A program made the position numbers and the translations under genes. Source: Promethearchaeota archaeon (GTDB lineage Archaea; Asgardarchaeota; Lokiarchaeia; Sigynarchaeales; SOKP01). From it: a stretch of 13,556 nucleotides of DNA. Location: assembly GCA_019894655.1 (NCBI GenBank), contig JAGXNZ010000287.1, forward strand, positions 1 through 13,556, written 5' to 3'. Each line of letters opens with the position of its first letter. Position 1 is the first letter of the stretch. Of the stretch, positions 7,965 to 13,556 are shown piece by piece. The notes beneath the pieces are model-generated. The model did no database searches and was not told the DNA's origin. It saw only the letters and a program-made list of their open reading frames with translations.

Positions 7965-8474
7965 ATGGAAACTGTGAATTTTGATGAGATAGTGAAAAAT
8001 ATCGCTAAAATTGTTCTAACAAGCACTCAAAAAATGATTAGAGAGGAGGATCTCCTGGTTTTAACTAAGAACTTGGATTTTGAACAGGTGATAAGCGCTG
8101 TTTATTCAAATTTAAAAAATGTTGGGTTTGAATTTATCAAATCGAGGTTCTTAGATCAAAATTATTATATTTTAACTTCTGAAGGAAAAGATGATAGAGT
8201 TACTCCATCACAATACGGAACTTTAGCTCTAATCCTTGCGCTTAGCAAAGAATTGGATGAGAATCTAAACTTAAATGACCTAAAAGATATTTTTAAAGAA
8301 GTATGGAGTACTGATATGAAATTTTTAATCGAAAACGATTATTTAAGAGAATTAGATGATCAAAACACATTAAGAATAACACCATTAGGAAAAGCGCTTT
8401 TAAAAAACATAATTAAAGATATTGAATTAAAAAACTTATTGGAAACCTTTAAAAGAAAAAAAGAAACAGCTTAA
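7965..8474 (+). CDS. Small tandem winged-helix protein, KITE-like (ScpB/MukE/Nse3-MAGE type)
   Basis: 169 residues, ATG start with a GATGAG stretch upstream and a 10-base gap after the preceding stop. Two consecutive winged-helix-like units can be read. Unit 1 (about 7-73) ends in a strand pair 'FEFIKSRFLDQNYYILTS'. Unit 2 (about 80-150) begins 'SQYGTLALILALSKE' and ends with 'LRITPLGKALL'. The order and spacing resemble KITE proteins, the tandem winged-helix subunits of SMC complexes. Unit 1 is particularly like the first MAGE/Nse3 winged helix, and the opening of unit 2 like ScpB/MAGE. A generic tandem winged-helix regulator remains possible. Its position directly after the pseudo-SMC gene supports the KITE reading. 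It is the last gene of the operon and converges on the LSm gene with a 21-base gap. Confidence 0.75.
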   Translation: METVNFDEIVKNIAKIVLTSTQKMIREEDLLVLTKNLDFEQVISAVYSNLKNVGFEFIKSRFLDQNYYILTSEGKDDRVTPSQYGTLALILALSKELDENLNLNDLKDIFKEVWSTDMKFLIENDYLRELDDQNTLRITPLGKALLKNIIKDIELKNLLETFKRKKETA

Positions 8475-8477
8475 GTT

Positions 8478-8485
8478 AAAAAAAA
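8478..8485 (-). terminator. Oligo-T terminator of the LSm gene
   Basis: Eight consecutive A on the + strand give a U8 run on the - strand transcript 10 bases past the LSm stop codon, the usual archaeal termination signal. It lies in the 21-base gap between convergent genes. Confidence 0.5.
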
Positions 8486-8495
8486 GAATTACTTA

Positions 8496-8876
8496 TTACT
8501 TGTCTAAATCGATTTTAAATTGTTCGTAGATTTTTTTTACGCGATCTGCAGAAGGACCAGTACCTCTCACACCGTCTTCATTAACGATAATTTTCCCATT
8601 TAAAATAGATATAATGTTTTGATCTTCTATATAGTTTACATGTCCTTTGGAAAAAATAGTAGCAATTCTGTCTGCTAATCCCTGCATAGGAAACGGTTCT
8701 TCTTCAACGGTTACATAAAGATAATACGAGCTTCTAATCATAAGTTTTGGGAAAACTTTATTTTTTTCATTTTTAACATTTGTGAGAATGAGATTACTGT
8801 CCTCTGAAACTCCTTTGAGTTGCCCTACGAAGAATTTATCATTATCTAGATAAATTTTAACGATTTTATCGATCAA
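8496..8876 (-). CDS. LSm/Sm-like archaeal protein (SmAP) with C-terminal extension
   Basis: 126 residues from a TTG start with AGG a few bases upstream; the frame has a stop upstream and no ATG or GTG between, so TTG is the only reasonable choice. Residues 6-33 form the Sm1 motif (VKIYLDNDKFFVGQLKGV then SNLILTNV), and 44-57 the Sm2 strand pair, with IRS where IRG is usual. Such proteins form hexa- or heptameric rings that bind U-rich RNA. Residues 62-126 form a second domain (starting FPMQGLADRI, later GVRGTGPSADRVK), which makes it longer than the ~75-80 residues of minimal SmAP1/2. It resembles the two-domain SmAP3 type. It is transcribed alone, or read through from the upstream HypB-like gene across 132 AT-rich bases. 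Confidence 0.82.
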   Translation of the reverse strand: MIDKIVKIYLDNDKFFVGQLKGVSEDSNLILTNVKNEKNKVFPKLMIRSSYYLYVTVEEEPFPMQGLADRIATIFSKGHVNYIEDQNIISILNGKIIVNEDGVRGTGPSADRVKKIYEQFKIDLDK

Positions 8877-9008
8877 TAAACCTAATTCAGTATTATATTG
8901 CCTTAGACTGATATTTCAACACCTTCACTATAAAATATTTTTTACTTTATTATTATATTCATTTACTTTTATTTTTAATTTAATTTCTACATCAAAAATT
9001 TCTACATT

Positions 9009-9668
9009 TTAATTGGAAAATAGTTCTTTTACTAACTCGGGTATATTCACTTCTGTAATCGCACTGGTTGGAATCACTTTTATGTTCGGGTTTATGTCAA
9101 TGGCATCTCTAATCATTTCTTCGAGATTTACTTCGATTACATCAATTAGATCTATTTTATTTATTACTGCTATATCCGAAAGTTTAAATAGCATAGGATG
9201 TTTACGAATTACCCATGGTCCTTCAGTAATTGAGACTACTACAATCCGCTTATTAGTTCCTAAAATAAAATCTGAGGGACATATTAGATTGCCCACATTT
9301 TCTATAAAAACGACATCAAAATTATTTAAATCATAGTTTTTTATTACTTGAGATATATGATATGAATTTAAGGCACATTCTCTTCCTGTGTTAATCTGAA
9401 CGGTTTTAACTCCATGTTTTTCAATGCGATCAGCATCAATTCGTGTAGCAACATCTCCATTTATAACTAAAACTCTCTTATTTTTTGAGATATTTTTCGA
9501 AATTGACTCCAATAAAGCAGTTTTTCCTGCACCTATAGCGCCAACAATATCAAACGATATTATATTATGTTTTTTGAATATTTCTTTATTTCGAGCTGCT
9601 AGATTCTCATTGTTTTTAATTAAATCCTCGTTTAATTCAATAACTTTTGAGAATCCATCTTCAGGCAT
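9009..9668 (-). CDS. hypB: HypB/UreG-family GTPase (HypB-like), nickel-site His replaced
   Basis: 219 residues, ATG start. SIMIBI-class GTPase of the HypB type, which supplies nickel to [NiFe]-hydrogenase in GTP-dependent fashion. Visible motifs: P-loop GAIGAGKT at 43-50, GD at 71-72, 'QINTGREC' to C98, 'FIENVGNLICP' with C130, 'SITEGP' and 'NKID' at 170-173. HypB G-domain metal sites use a Cys-His pair plus a later Cys. Here the two Cys (98 and 130) are kept, but the His after the first is Ala99; the nearest His is H104. The N-terminal His-rich or CxxCGC segment of some HypB proteins is absent. No other hydrogenase maturation gene is in view. A 3' T-rich promoter-like stretch but no ribosome binding site precedes the ATG, so the transcript may be leaderless. 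A paralogous metallochaperone for another enzyme is possible. Confidence 0.85.
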   Translation of the reverse strand: MPEDGFSKVIELNEDLIKNNENLAARNKEIFKKHNIISFDIVGAIGAGKTALLESISKNISKNKRVLVINGDVATRIDADRIEKHGVKTVQINTGRECALNSYHISQVIKNYDLNNFDVVFIENVGNLICPSDFILGTNKRIVVVSITEGPWVIRKHPMLFKLSDIAVINKIDLIDVIEVNLEEMIRDAIDINPNIKVIPTSAITEVNIPELVKELFSN

Positions 9669-9740
9669 AGTAATTTAATGATTTAATTAATTTAAGATAA
9701 AAAAAATAAGATTTACTCGTTGATATTTTTTACTAATTCT

Positions 9741-9756
9741 AAAAAAAATAAAAAAA
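9741..9756 (-). terminator. Oligo-T terminator of the AN1-rhomboid gene
   Basis: The + strand reads A8-T-A7, so the - strand transcript carries two U runs 9-24 bases beyond the stop codon. This is a strong archaeal-type U-tract terminator, and suggests the HypB-like gene downstream has its own promoter in 9669-9730. Confidence 0.55.
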
Positions 9757-9764
9757 GATAATTT

Positions 9765-10700
9765 TTATCGCATGAACATTCTATACTTAAATACCAAATA
9801 CGATCCTAGTATTCCCCCTAATTCAGGGAGATAGTAGAGAAAATATAGGAATGACCCACCTAACCCATAGATTAATCCGGGAATTAATCTAAATAGAATA
9901 ATAATAAGTAAGAAACTCTTTCCACTCATCCTGATTGGAATTATTGTTACTAGCGCTGTCAATCTTTGATTCATTGCAGGGTAAATTATAAACGTAAACA
10001 AGCCGAATAAGCCCCCCCAAACTAATCCAACACTATCAAAATGAGTAAGGTTGTCTAAAGGATAATAAAATAATATTCCAAGCCTCAATAGAATGTAGAA
10101 TATTAAAGAAACAAGCCCAGAAAATAAGAATAATTTTACTAAGAATCTCGTTCCAAAAGCAGATTCAATTATTTTTCCCATTGAATAAGCGAAATAAAAT
10201 ATTATAAATATAAAAATTATTGAAAAGAAGAAAAAATAATCGAAGGGATTAATTGAATAAACAAACAGAGATGTAATGAAAGTATGGTATGTAAATTGGT
10301 AAATTATTGCATTTAAGCTTAAAAAAACATACTCTTCAATACCCAAAGTTCTAAAAACTATCGCTACTCCTGAAAAGAGGATAATTAGTAAAAGTATCGC
10401 TTTAATACCTCGATGTTGTGATTTCATAGACGAGGACCTACGCTTTTGTTTTAGAGATTTTTTCTCCTGCCGTTCTTGTCTTCTGATATATTTACTAACA
10501 TTTATGGTCCCTTTATTGGAATCACTTTGTTTAAGTTTAGATTCTTTAAGAGCTGAAGTAATGACAGGGATATGCTTTGATTCAAAACTACATTGGTGAT
10601 TCTCCGGCAAACGATGTTTTTTACAATAAACTCCTCCACAATACTTACATTTAAATGGTAGGAAGCTTATTTTTTCCCCACAGTGTTCGCAAAATGTCAT
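9765..10700 (-). CDS. AN1 zinc finger fused to a rhomboid-fold membrane protein, catalytic residues missing
   Basis: 311 residues, ATG start with AGGT (complement of 10708-10711) upstream. Residues 4-37 are a complete AN1 finger: C4, C7, C18, C21, C26, H29, H35, C37. A basic linker (70-97) precedes six or seven membrane helices from ~98 to 308. The rhomboid framework is readable: a TM2-to-TM3 segment with 'GKIIESAFGTRF' at 175-186, a TM4 region 'GLVWGGLFGL' at 225-234, and a last helix 'ELGGILGSYL' at 293-302. In active rhomboids TM4 carries GxSG and TM6 has His before LGG. Here the Ser position is W228 and the His position is E293, and the TM2 His is also not evident. It should therefore be an inactive rhomboid (derlin/iRhom-like in logic), not a protease. 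It lies 181 bases downstream of an AN1-site-2-protease gene on the same strand. Confidence 0.88.
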   Translation of the reverse strand: MTFCEHCGEKISFLPFKCKYCGGVYCKKHRLPENHQCSFESKHIPVITSALKESKLKQSDSNKGTINVSKYIRRQERQEKKSLKQKRRSSSMKSQHRGIKAILLLIILFSGVAIVFRTLGIEEYVFLSLNAIIYQFTYHTFITSLFVYSINPFDYFFFFSIIFIFIIFYFAYSMGKIIESAFGTRFLVKLFLFSGLVSLIFYILLRLGILFYYPLDNLTHFDSVGLVWGGLFGLFTFIIYPAMNQRLTALVTIIPIRMSGKSFLLIIILFRLIPGLIYGLGGSFLYFLYYLPELGGILGSYLVFKYRMFMR

Positions 10701-10881
10701 GGATTATACCTATAGTGTTGGAAAATAAAAATTGTAATTAATTCGATCACTTTTTTCAATCTAATTTAATGTTTTAAAACAATCATCATACATAATTTTT
10801 TTTAAAATTTTTTATAACTTTCAAGAGAAAATTGTACCCTAAAGGAACTAAACTAAACAATTAAGGTTTTATTATTTAAGT

Positions 10882-11826
10882 TTATGGAAGATAGAGACTT
10901 AGATTTACTGAAGTATTTGTAATAACCAGTGTTAATAGAAGTAATGGTACTAATGACCCTATCAATCCAAAATATACCTTTTTTTTCCATTTCCATATAT
11001 TTTGCCCATCCAAAATTCCAAACGGGATCATATTGAATGATCCTAACATGAAATTTAAATACGCTCCTATACAAAAGATAAAATTAAGTGGATATAATGA
11101 TTTTGGAATTATAAACGAAATTAGAAACAATAGGATGCCATACACCAAATTTATAAATGGTCCTGCTGCTTTACATAACCCTGTTTTTCTACTAATCTTA
11201 TCAAGGCCTAGAACAACGACCGCTCCAGGTAAAGCAAACCTTCCAAGAGAGACTAAAGTCATTAGCAACCCAAATGTAAGTAACCTAAATTTTGTCTTTA
11301 ATTTAAAATGAAGAGCTACTTGGCGATGCCCTAATTCGTGAAAGAGAAAAGCAGATACATAAAAAGCTGCTAGTATAAATAAAGTCCAAAGATATGTAGT
11401 ACCTACACTGGAGTAAAAACTCATAACCCCTATAGCATATATAATTATCCCTGCAATTAAGAAATGAGTCAATTCAGATTTATGAGCCAGAAATATTCCC
11501 TTGAACGAGATTCCAGAGTCTGGATCGAAAGCGTTTTCTGGAACTGCTTGTTCTTGTCGATACCACGTATAAGTTCCATCACTGGTTCCTCGAATTATAC
11601 CCTCCGAAATGGTGCTTTGTGTGGTAATCTGGGGCAATATTTGATTTGGAGCTGAATATGATGGAGTTGTTTGGGATACTTGTTGTGGTCTGAAATTTAA
11701 GCTTTCAATAACAATATTACACTCGTGATCAATAGGATCTTTATGAAGAGAACAATAAGACTGACCACACTTAGTACAATGGAACGATTCGGAGACTTCA
11801 GTTCCACAATGGTAACATACTGGCAT
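10882..11826 (-). CDS. AN1 zinc finger fused to site-2 protease (M50 membrane metalloprotease)
   Basis: 314 residues, ATG start preceded by AAGGTC. Residues 4-36 form an AN1 finger (C4, C7, C17, C20, C25, H28, H34, C36). A Ser/Thr/Gln-rich linker runs from about 45 to 105. The membrane protease domain has the M50 zinc motif HELGH at 163-167, a conserved AGPFINL at 221-227, and the third-ligand motif NMIPFGILDG at 265-274 with Asp273. All catalytic residues are intact, so it should cleave transmembrane substrates within the bilayer. Several helices span ~118-310. AN1 fingers are known in protein-quality-control factors. Pairing with a second AN1 membrane protein downstream on the same strand suggests related roles, possibly recruiting the same cytosolic partner. 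The N-terminal finger presumably faces the cytosol. Confidence 0.92.
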   Translation of the reverse strand: MPVCYHCGTEVSESFHCTKCGQSYCSLHKDPIDHECNIVIESLNFRPQQVSQTTPSYSAPNQILPQITTQSTISEGIIRGTSDGTYTWYRQEQAVPENAFDPDSGISFKGIFLAHKSELTHFLIAGIIIYAIGVMSFYSSVGTTYLWTLFILAAFYVSAFLFHELGHRQVALHFKLKTKFRLLTFGLLMTLVSLGRFALPGAVVVLGLDKISRKTGLCKAAGPFINLVYGILLFLISFIIPKSLYPLNFIFCIGAYLNFMLGSFNMIPFGILDGQNIWKWKKKVYFGLIGSLVPLLLLTLVITNTSVNLSLYLP

Positions 11827-11832
11827 TATTTA

Positions 11833-11888
11833 GACCTTTTTATTTTTATTATTATTATTTTTAAGAAGACGTTACATATGATATAAAA
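11833..11888 (-). promoter_or_regulatory. Promoter and ribosome binding site of the AN1-site-2-protease gene
   Basis: On the - strand, TTTTATATC (11880-11888) is a good TATA box, expected to start RNA near 11855-11860. AAGGTC (11833-11838), six bases before the ATG at 11826, serves as ribosome binding site. A leader of roughly 30 bases would result. Confidence 0.45.
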
Positions 11889-11929
11889 TTCAACATTAAT
11901 AATATTAAGTTGAGATAAATGGTATTTTT

Positions 11930-11956
11930 GGAATTCTGTTTTTTTAAACAAATTCC
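11930..11956. repeat. Imperfect inverted repeat with TTTT loop in the divergent intergenic region
   Basis: GGAATT (11930-11935) pairs with AATTCC (11951-11956), and inside it GTTT (11938-11941) pairs with AAAC (11946-11949) around a TTTT loop. Two bases opposite one are unpaired. It lies between divergent genes, upstream of both promoters, so an operator or hairpin role is possible. A T8 run (11939-11945 region) is part of it. Confidence 0.45.
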
Positions 11957-11992
11957 AATAGATCGTTTTATTCAGTGATTTCTCCACCCTTC

Positions 11993-12014
11993 TTAATTAC
12001 CATAAAATAATTAA
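11993..12014. repeat. Inverted repeat TTAATTA-N8-TAATTAA (possible operator 1)
   Basis: Seven-base arms at 11993-11999 and 12008-12014 with an 8-base spacer. It has the same half-sites as the repeat at 12031-12051, and in both cases the half-sites start about 15 bases (14 in the second) apart. AT-rich composition makes chance occurrence quite possible. Confidence 0.3.
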
Positions 12015-12030
12015 ACGACAATTTACCTAT

Positions 12031-12051
12031 TTAATTATATAAAGTAATTAA
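12031..12051. repeat. Inverted repeat TTAATTA-N7-TAATTAA overlapping the TATA region (possible operator 2)
   Basis: Arms at 12031-12037 and 12045-12051, extendable by one base on each side (12030, 12052). The spacer holds TATAAAG. It overlaps the presumed TATA box of the small membrane zinc-ribbon gene starting at 12060, so a bound regulator would block it. The start codon lies within a few bases of the expected initiation point, suggesting a leaderless transcript. Confidence 0.35.
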
Positions 12052-12059
12052 AAACAGAT

Positions 12060-12314
12060 GTGATTATTACGGAGAAAAATACAGTTTATTGCCCAACATG
12101 CGAACATAATGTTGTTTTAAGAAGGAAGAATTTTGAACATGCCTACCACGAAATCCTTTGCTTCTCCGTCGTCCTAACAGCAGGTTTAGGCTTTATACTC
12201 TATTTAATCTTGAAATATAGCAAGCCAAAAAACAGTTGCCCAAATTGCGAGGCACAGTTCGATCTTAACAATCTTCCAGATATTAAAATTCTTGAAAAAG
12301 AGATTACAAACTAG
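12060..12314 (+). CDS. Small membrane protein with two CxxC knuckles around a hydrophobic helix (LITAF-like layout)
   Basis: 84 residues from GTG 12060; no ribosome binding site is seen, fitting a leaderless message (an ATG at 12058 is out of frame and immediately stopped). C11-P-T-C14 and C60-P-N-C63 flank a hydrophobic stretch at ~33-51 containing C34. This arrangement, half a zinc ribbon on each side of a membrane-inserting helix, is the layout of LITAF-type domains, although spacing and residues do not match the eukaryotic consensus closely. A membrane-anchored split zinc ribbon is the safe description. It is transcribed divergently from the AN1-site-2-protease gene across 233 bases and ends three bases from the convergent zinc-ribbon gene. 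Function is unknown. Confidence 0.65.
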   Translation: MIITEKNTVYCPTCEHNVVLRRKNFEHAYHEILCFSVVLTAGLGFILYLILKYSKPKNSCPNCEAQFDLNNLPDIKILEKEITN

Positions 12315-12317
12315 CAT

Positions 12318-12572
12318 TTACTTAACTTTCATTTCGTTTTTGCATCGAGGGCAAATTAGATCCCTTTCTGATAGTTCTTTTTTCATTATTGTCTTTTTGT
12401 ATTTACATTTTGGTTTAGAGCATATAAGAACAAATTTCGTTAAATTTATTGATTCAATTTCACTTTTCTTCTTTATTGGCTGAGTCTTAGGTTTTTTTGT
12501 TGATCTTGCCTCTTCTTTTTTCTCAGTTTTTTTAACAGTTCCTTCTGGTTTTATCCACTTATCTAATCCCAA
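12318..12572 (-). CDS. Lysine-rich small protein with C-terminal zinc ribbon
   Basis: 84 residues from a TTG start, with AGTGACT (complement of 12578-12584) five bases upstream; an in-frame stop lies just before, so no longer form exists. It starts MGLDKW, followed by a Lys/Glu/Thr-rich, probably disordered linker (about 9-42). It ends in a zinc ribbon with C51, C56 (CxxxxC) and C74, C77 (CPRC) linked by a basic hairpin. The basic tail plus ribbon suggests a nucleic-acid-associated or transcription-related role, but I cannot name a family. An AT-rich promoter-like region (12600-12640) precedes it. It overlaps nothing and converges on the small membrane protein gene. Confidence 0.72.
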   Translation of the reverse strand: MGLDKWIKPEGTVKKTEKKEEARSTKKPKTQPIKKKSEIESINLTKFVLICSKPKCKYKKTIMKKELSERDLICPRCKNEMKVK

Positions 12573-12673
12573 TTTAGAGTCACTTCATCATCTTCGAAAG
12601 TTTAATTTCCACATTATAAAAATAAAGTAATTGCTCACAATTTATAACTCTCAGTAATTAATATAAAAAGAAT

Positions 12674-12682
12674 AAAAAAAAA
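12674..12682 (-). terminator. Oligo-T terminator of the S-adenosylmethionine synthetase gene
   Basis: Nine A on the + strand give a U9 tract on the - strand, about 22 bases past the stop codon. This separates the gene from the zinc-ribbon gene downstream, which has its own promoter candidate. Confidence 0.5.
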
Positions 12683-12704
12683 TGTTTCTAATCGACACTC
12701 AAAA

Positions 12705-13556
12705 TTAATAGGTTTGAACCTTTCCGCTAATTAAACGCTTCCGTAAGTCAATAAAGTACTCCTTGGTTAACATCTCTTCAGTAACTTCTTTAGCTGTTTT
12801 TTCAATGCTTGCAAAGTTTACATTTTCAGCAGGGATTAGTTCTATTGAATTCACCCAAGGATCAGTAATTGGTCGTCCAATCTGGGAAAGTAATTTAACA
12901 TGTACTTCTAAAATGTCCCCTTCTCCTCTTTTATAGATTTCTCTACTCATTTCTGAGCCTAGAATATTATACAATTTACCTACATGGTTTATTGGGTTTT
13001 TTCCACAAACCGCTTCTAAACTCATCGGTCTACAAGGAGTAATCAAACCATTAGATCGGTTACCTCTTCCTACTGCACCATCGTCTCCCGCTTCAGCTGA
13101 AGTTCCCGTTATTGTAAGATAAAGAATTCCTTTCTCTATTTTATCTCCCACATTTACTTGGCAGGTGACCTCACGCTCGGGGATGATTTTAGCAGCCAAA
13201 TCTAAAACAGCTTCTTTAATTTGATTTGTGTAATTAATATATTCATCAGCGTCATTGACGTATTTGCTAACCATAGCAGCTGCTACAGTAATTCCTACTT
13301 TATTACCGAGTCTTTGCGTCATAACTTTAATATCTTCTCCCGAACCCTTACACTCCTCTTTAAATTTATCTGAGTTAATTAATTTTTCAGCTTCTAATGT
13401 TATCTTTTCTACATCTGAATAGGGAGCATAACCCACTCCAAAACTCGTATCGTTTGAAAGTGGTATGTCATCTGTGTGGTGGGAATCATCAAAAACTCCA
13501 GTTAAGTCTATAGATCCAGGTCGAACGGCATAATCAAATTGGATGTCTCTATTAAG
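12705..13556 (-). CDS. mat: Archaeal S-adenosylmethionine synthetase, 5'-truncated by the window edge
   Basis: 284 codons are in view, stop included (283 residues), and the frame is open to the window end; the family is about 400 residues, so the N-terminal ~120 lie outside. It forms S-adenosylmethionine from ATP and methionine (EC 2.5.1.6) in the cytosol. Archaeal-type motifs are present: '[20 protein letters not shown]' then TSFGVGYAP, the glycine-rich [20 protein letters not shown], the [11 protein letters not shown] segment, and [17 protein letters not shown] within the frame at 13434-13436 is internal: the residues before it match the family. The sequence ends in GKVQTY after a normal-looking C-terminus. 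No defect is seen. This is a conserved housekeeping gene. Confidence 0.96.
   Translation of the reverse strand, partial: LNRDIQFDYAVRPGSIDLTGVFDDSHHTDDIPLSNDTSFGVGYAPYSDVEKITLEAEKLINSDKFKEECKGSGEDIKVMTQRLGNKVGITVAAAMVSKYVNDADEYINYTNQIKEAVLDLAAKIIPEREVTCQVNVGDKIEKGILYLTITGTSAEAGDDGAVGRGNRSNGLITPCRPMSLEAVCGKNPINHVGKLYNILGSEMSREIYKRGEGDILEVHVKLLSQIGRPITDPWVNSIELIPAENVNFASIEKTAKEVTEEMLTKEYFIDLRKRLISGKVQTY

Noticed and set aside
1..8474. Operon as a known defence system (Wadjet, MksBEF, Zorya)
   Set aside because: No active SMC ATPase, no topoisomerase-VI-like nuclease, no helicase or nuclease and no flagellar-motor-like proteins are visible. Only the pseudo-SMC and KITE-like resemblance overlaps with such systems.
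1..8474. Operon as an integrated virus or mobile element
   Set aside because: No integrase, terminase, capsid, portal or replication gene, no att-like direct repeats, and base composition similar to the flanking housekeeping genes.
8877..9008. Possible small RNA in the AT-rich gap between the LSm and HypB-like genes
   Set aside because: Almost pure A/T with no stable pairing that I can see; more likely the LSm promoter and leader region.
9013..9336. Open + strand frame opposite the HypB-like gene
   Set aside because: It is the antisense shadow of a strongly conserved GTPase gene, with no ribosome binding site and no recognisable motif.
9009..9668. UreG or MeaB instead of HypB-like
   Set aside because: The segments 'TGREC', 'ENVGNLICP' and 'SITEGP' follow HypB/UreG order and the Cys-Pro-His motif of UreG is absent; no urease or mutase genes are nearby. 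Substrate specificity remains open.
9765..10700. Active rhomboid serine protease
   Set aside because: The fold is rhomboid but the Ser and His positions read Trp and Glu.
10771..10780. Perfect palindrome GTTTTAAAAC upstream of the AN1-rhomboid gene
   Set aside because: Ten AT-rich bases are easily produced by chance at this base composition, and there is no second copy or clear promoter relation.

Overview
The window looks like an AT-rich archaeal chromosome segment. The archaeal-type S-adenosylmethionine synthetase, the LSm protein with a C-terminal extension, two AN1-finger membrane proteins, the GGTGA-type ribosome binding sites and the frequent TTG/GTG starts all point to Archaea. The low GC and the paralogy-rich small zinc-ribbon content fit an Asgard archaeon (Lokiarchaeia-like). 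That finer placement is inference: no diagnostic eukaryotic-signature protein is present.

Left block (1-8474, + strand): eight tightly spaced co-directional genes, the first cut by the window edge. In order: (1) a helical protein, C-terminal part only; (2) a protein with two zinc ribbons, each followed by a similar domain; (3) and (4) two unrecognised helical proteins; (5) a classical AAA ATPase with an unusual pore loop and a C-terminal insertion; (6) a charged coiled-coil protein; (7) a long coiled-coil protein whose C-terminus reads like an SMC/Rad50 head without catalytic residues; (8) a small tandem winged-helix protein resembling KITE proteins (ScpB/MukE/Nse3-MAGE). Gaps are 2-48 bases, so one transcription unit is likely, with a possible internal promoter before gene 6. 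The combination suggests a multi-subunit, ATP-driven, chromatin- or DNA-associated machine that I cannot match to any described system. It is the best candidate for something new here.

Right block (8496-13556, mostly - strand): an LSm/SmAP protein converges on the operon end. It is followed by a HypB-like GTPase with an altered metal site, then an AN1-finger rhomboid-fold protein that has lost both catalytic residues, then an AN1-finger site-2 protease with an intact active site. Next is a divergent intergenic region with several inverted repeats, a small + strand protein with two CxxC knuckles flanking a membrane helix (LITAF-like layout), a convergent lysine-rich zinc-ribbon protein, and finally the 3' two-thirds of the archaeal S-adenosylmethionine synthetase gene, which runs off the window. 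The two AN1 membrane proteins are probably functionally linked (membrane protein quality control or regulated proteolysis). The other genes in this block look like ordinary, individually transcribed housekeeping loci.

No rRNA, tRNA, CRISPR array, insertion sequence or recombinase was seen. No gene-free stretch exceeds 300 bases; the longest is 11827-12059.
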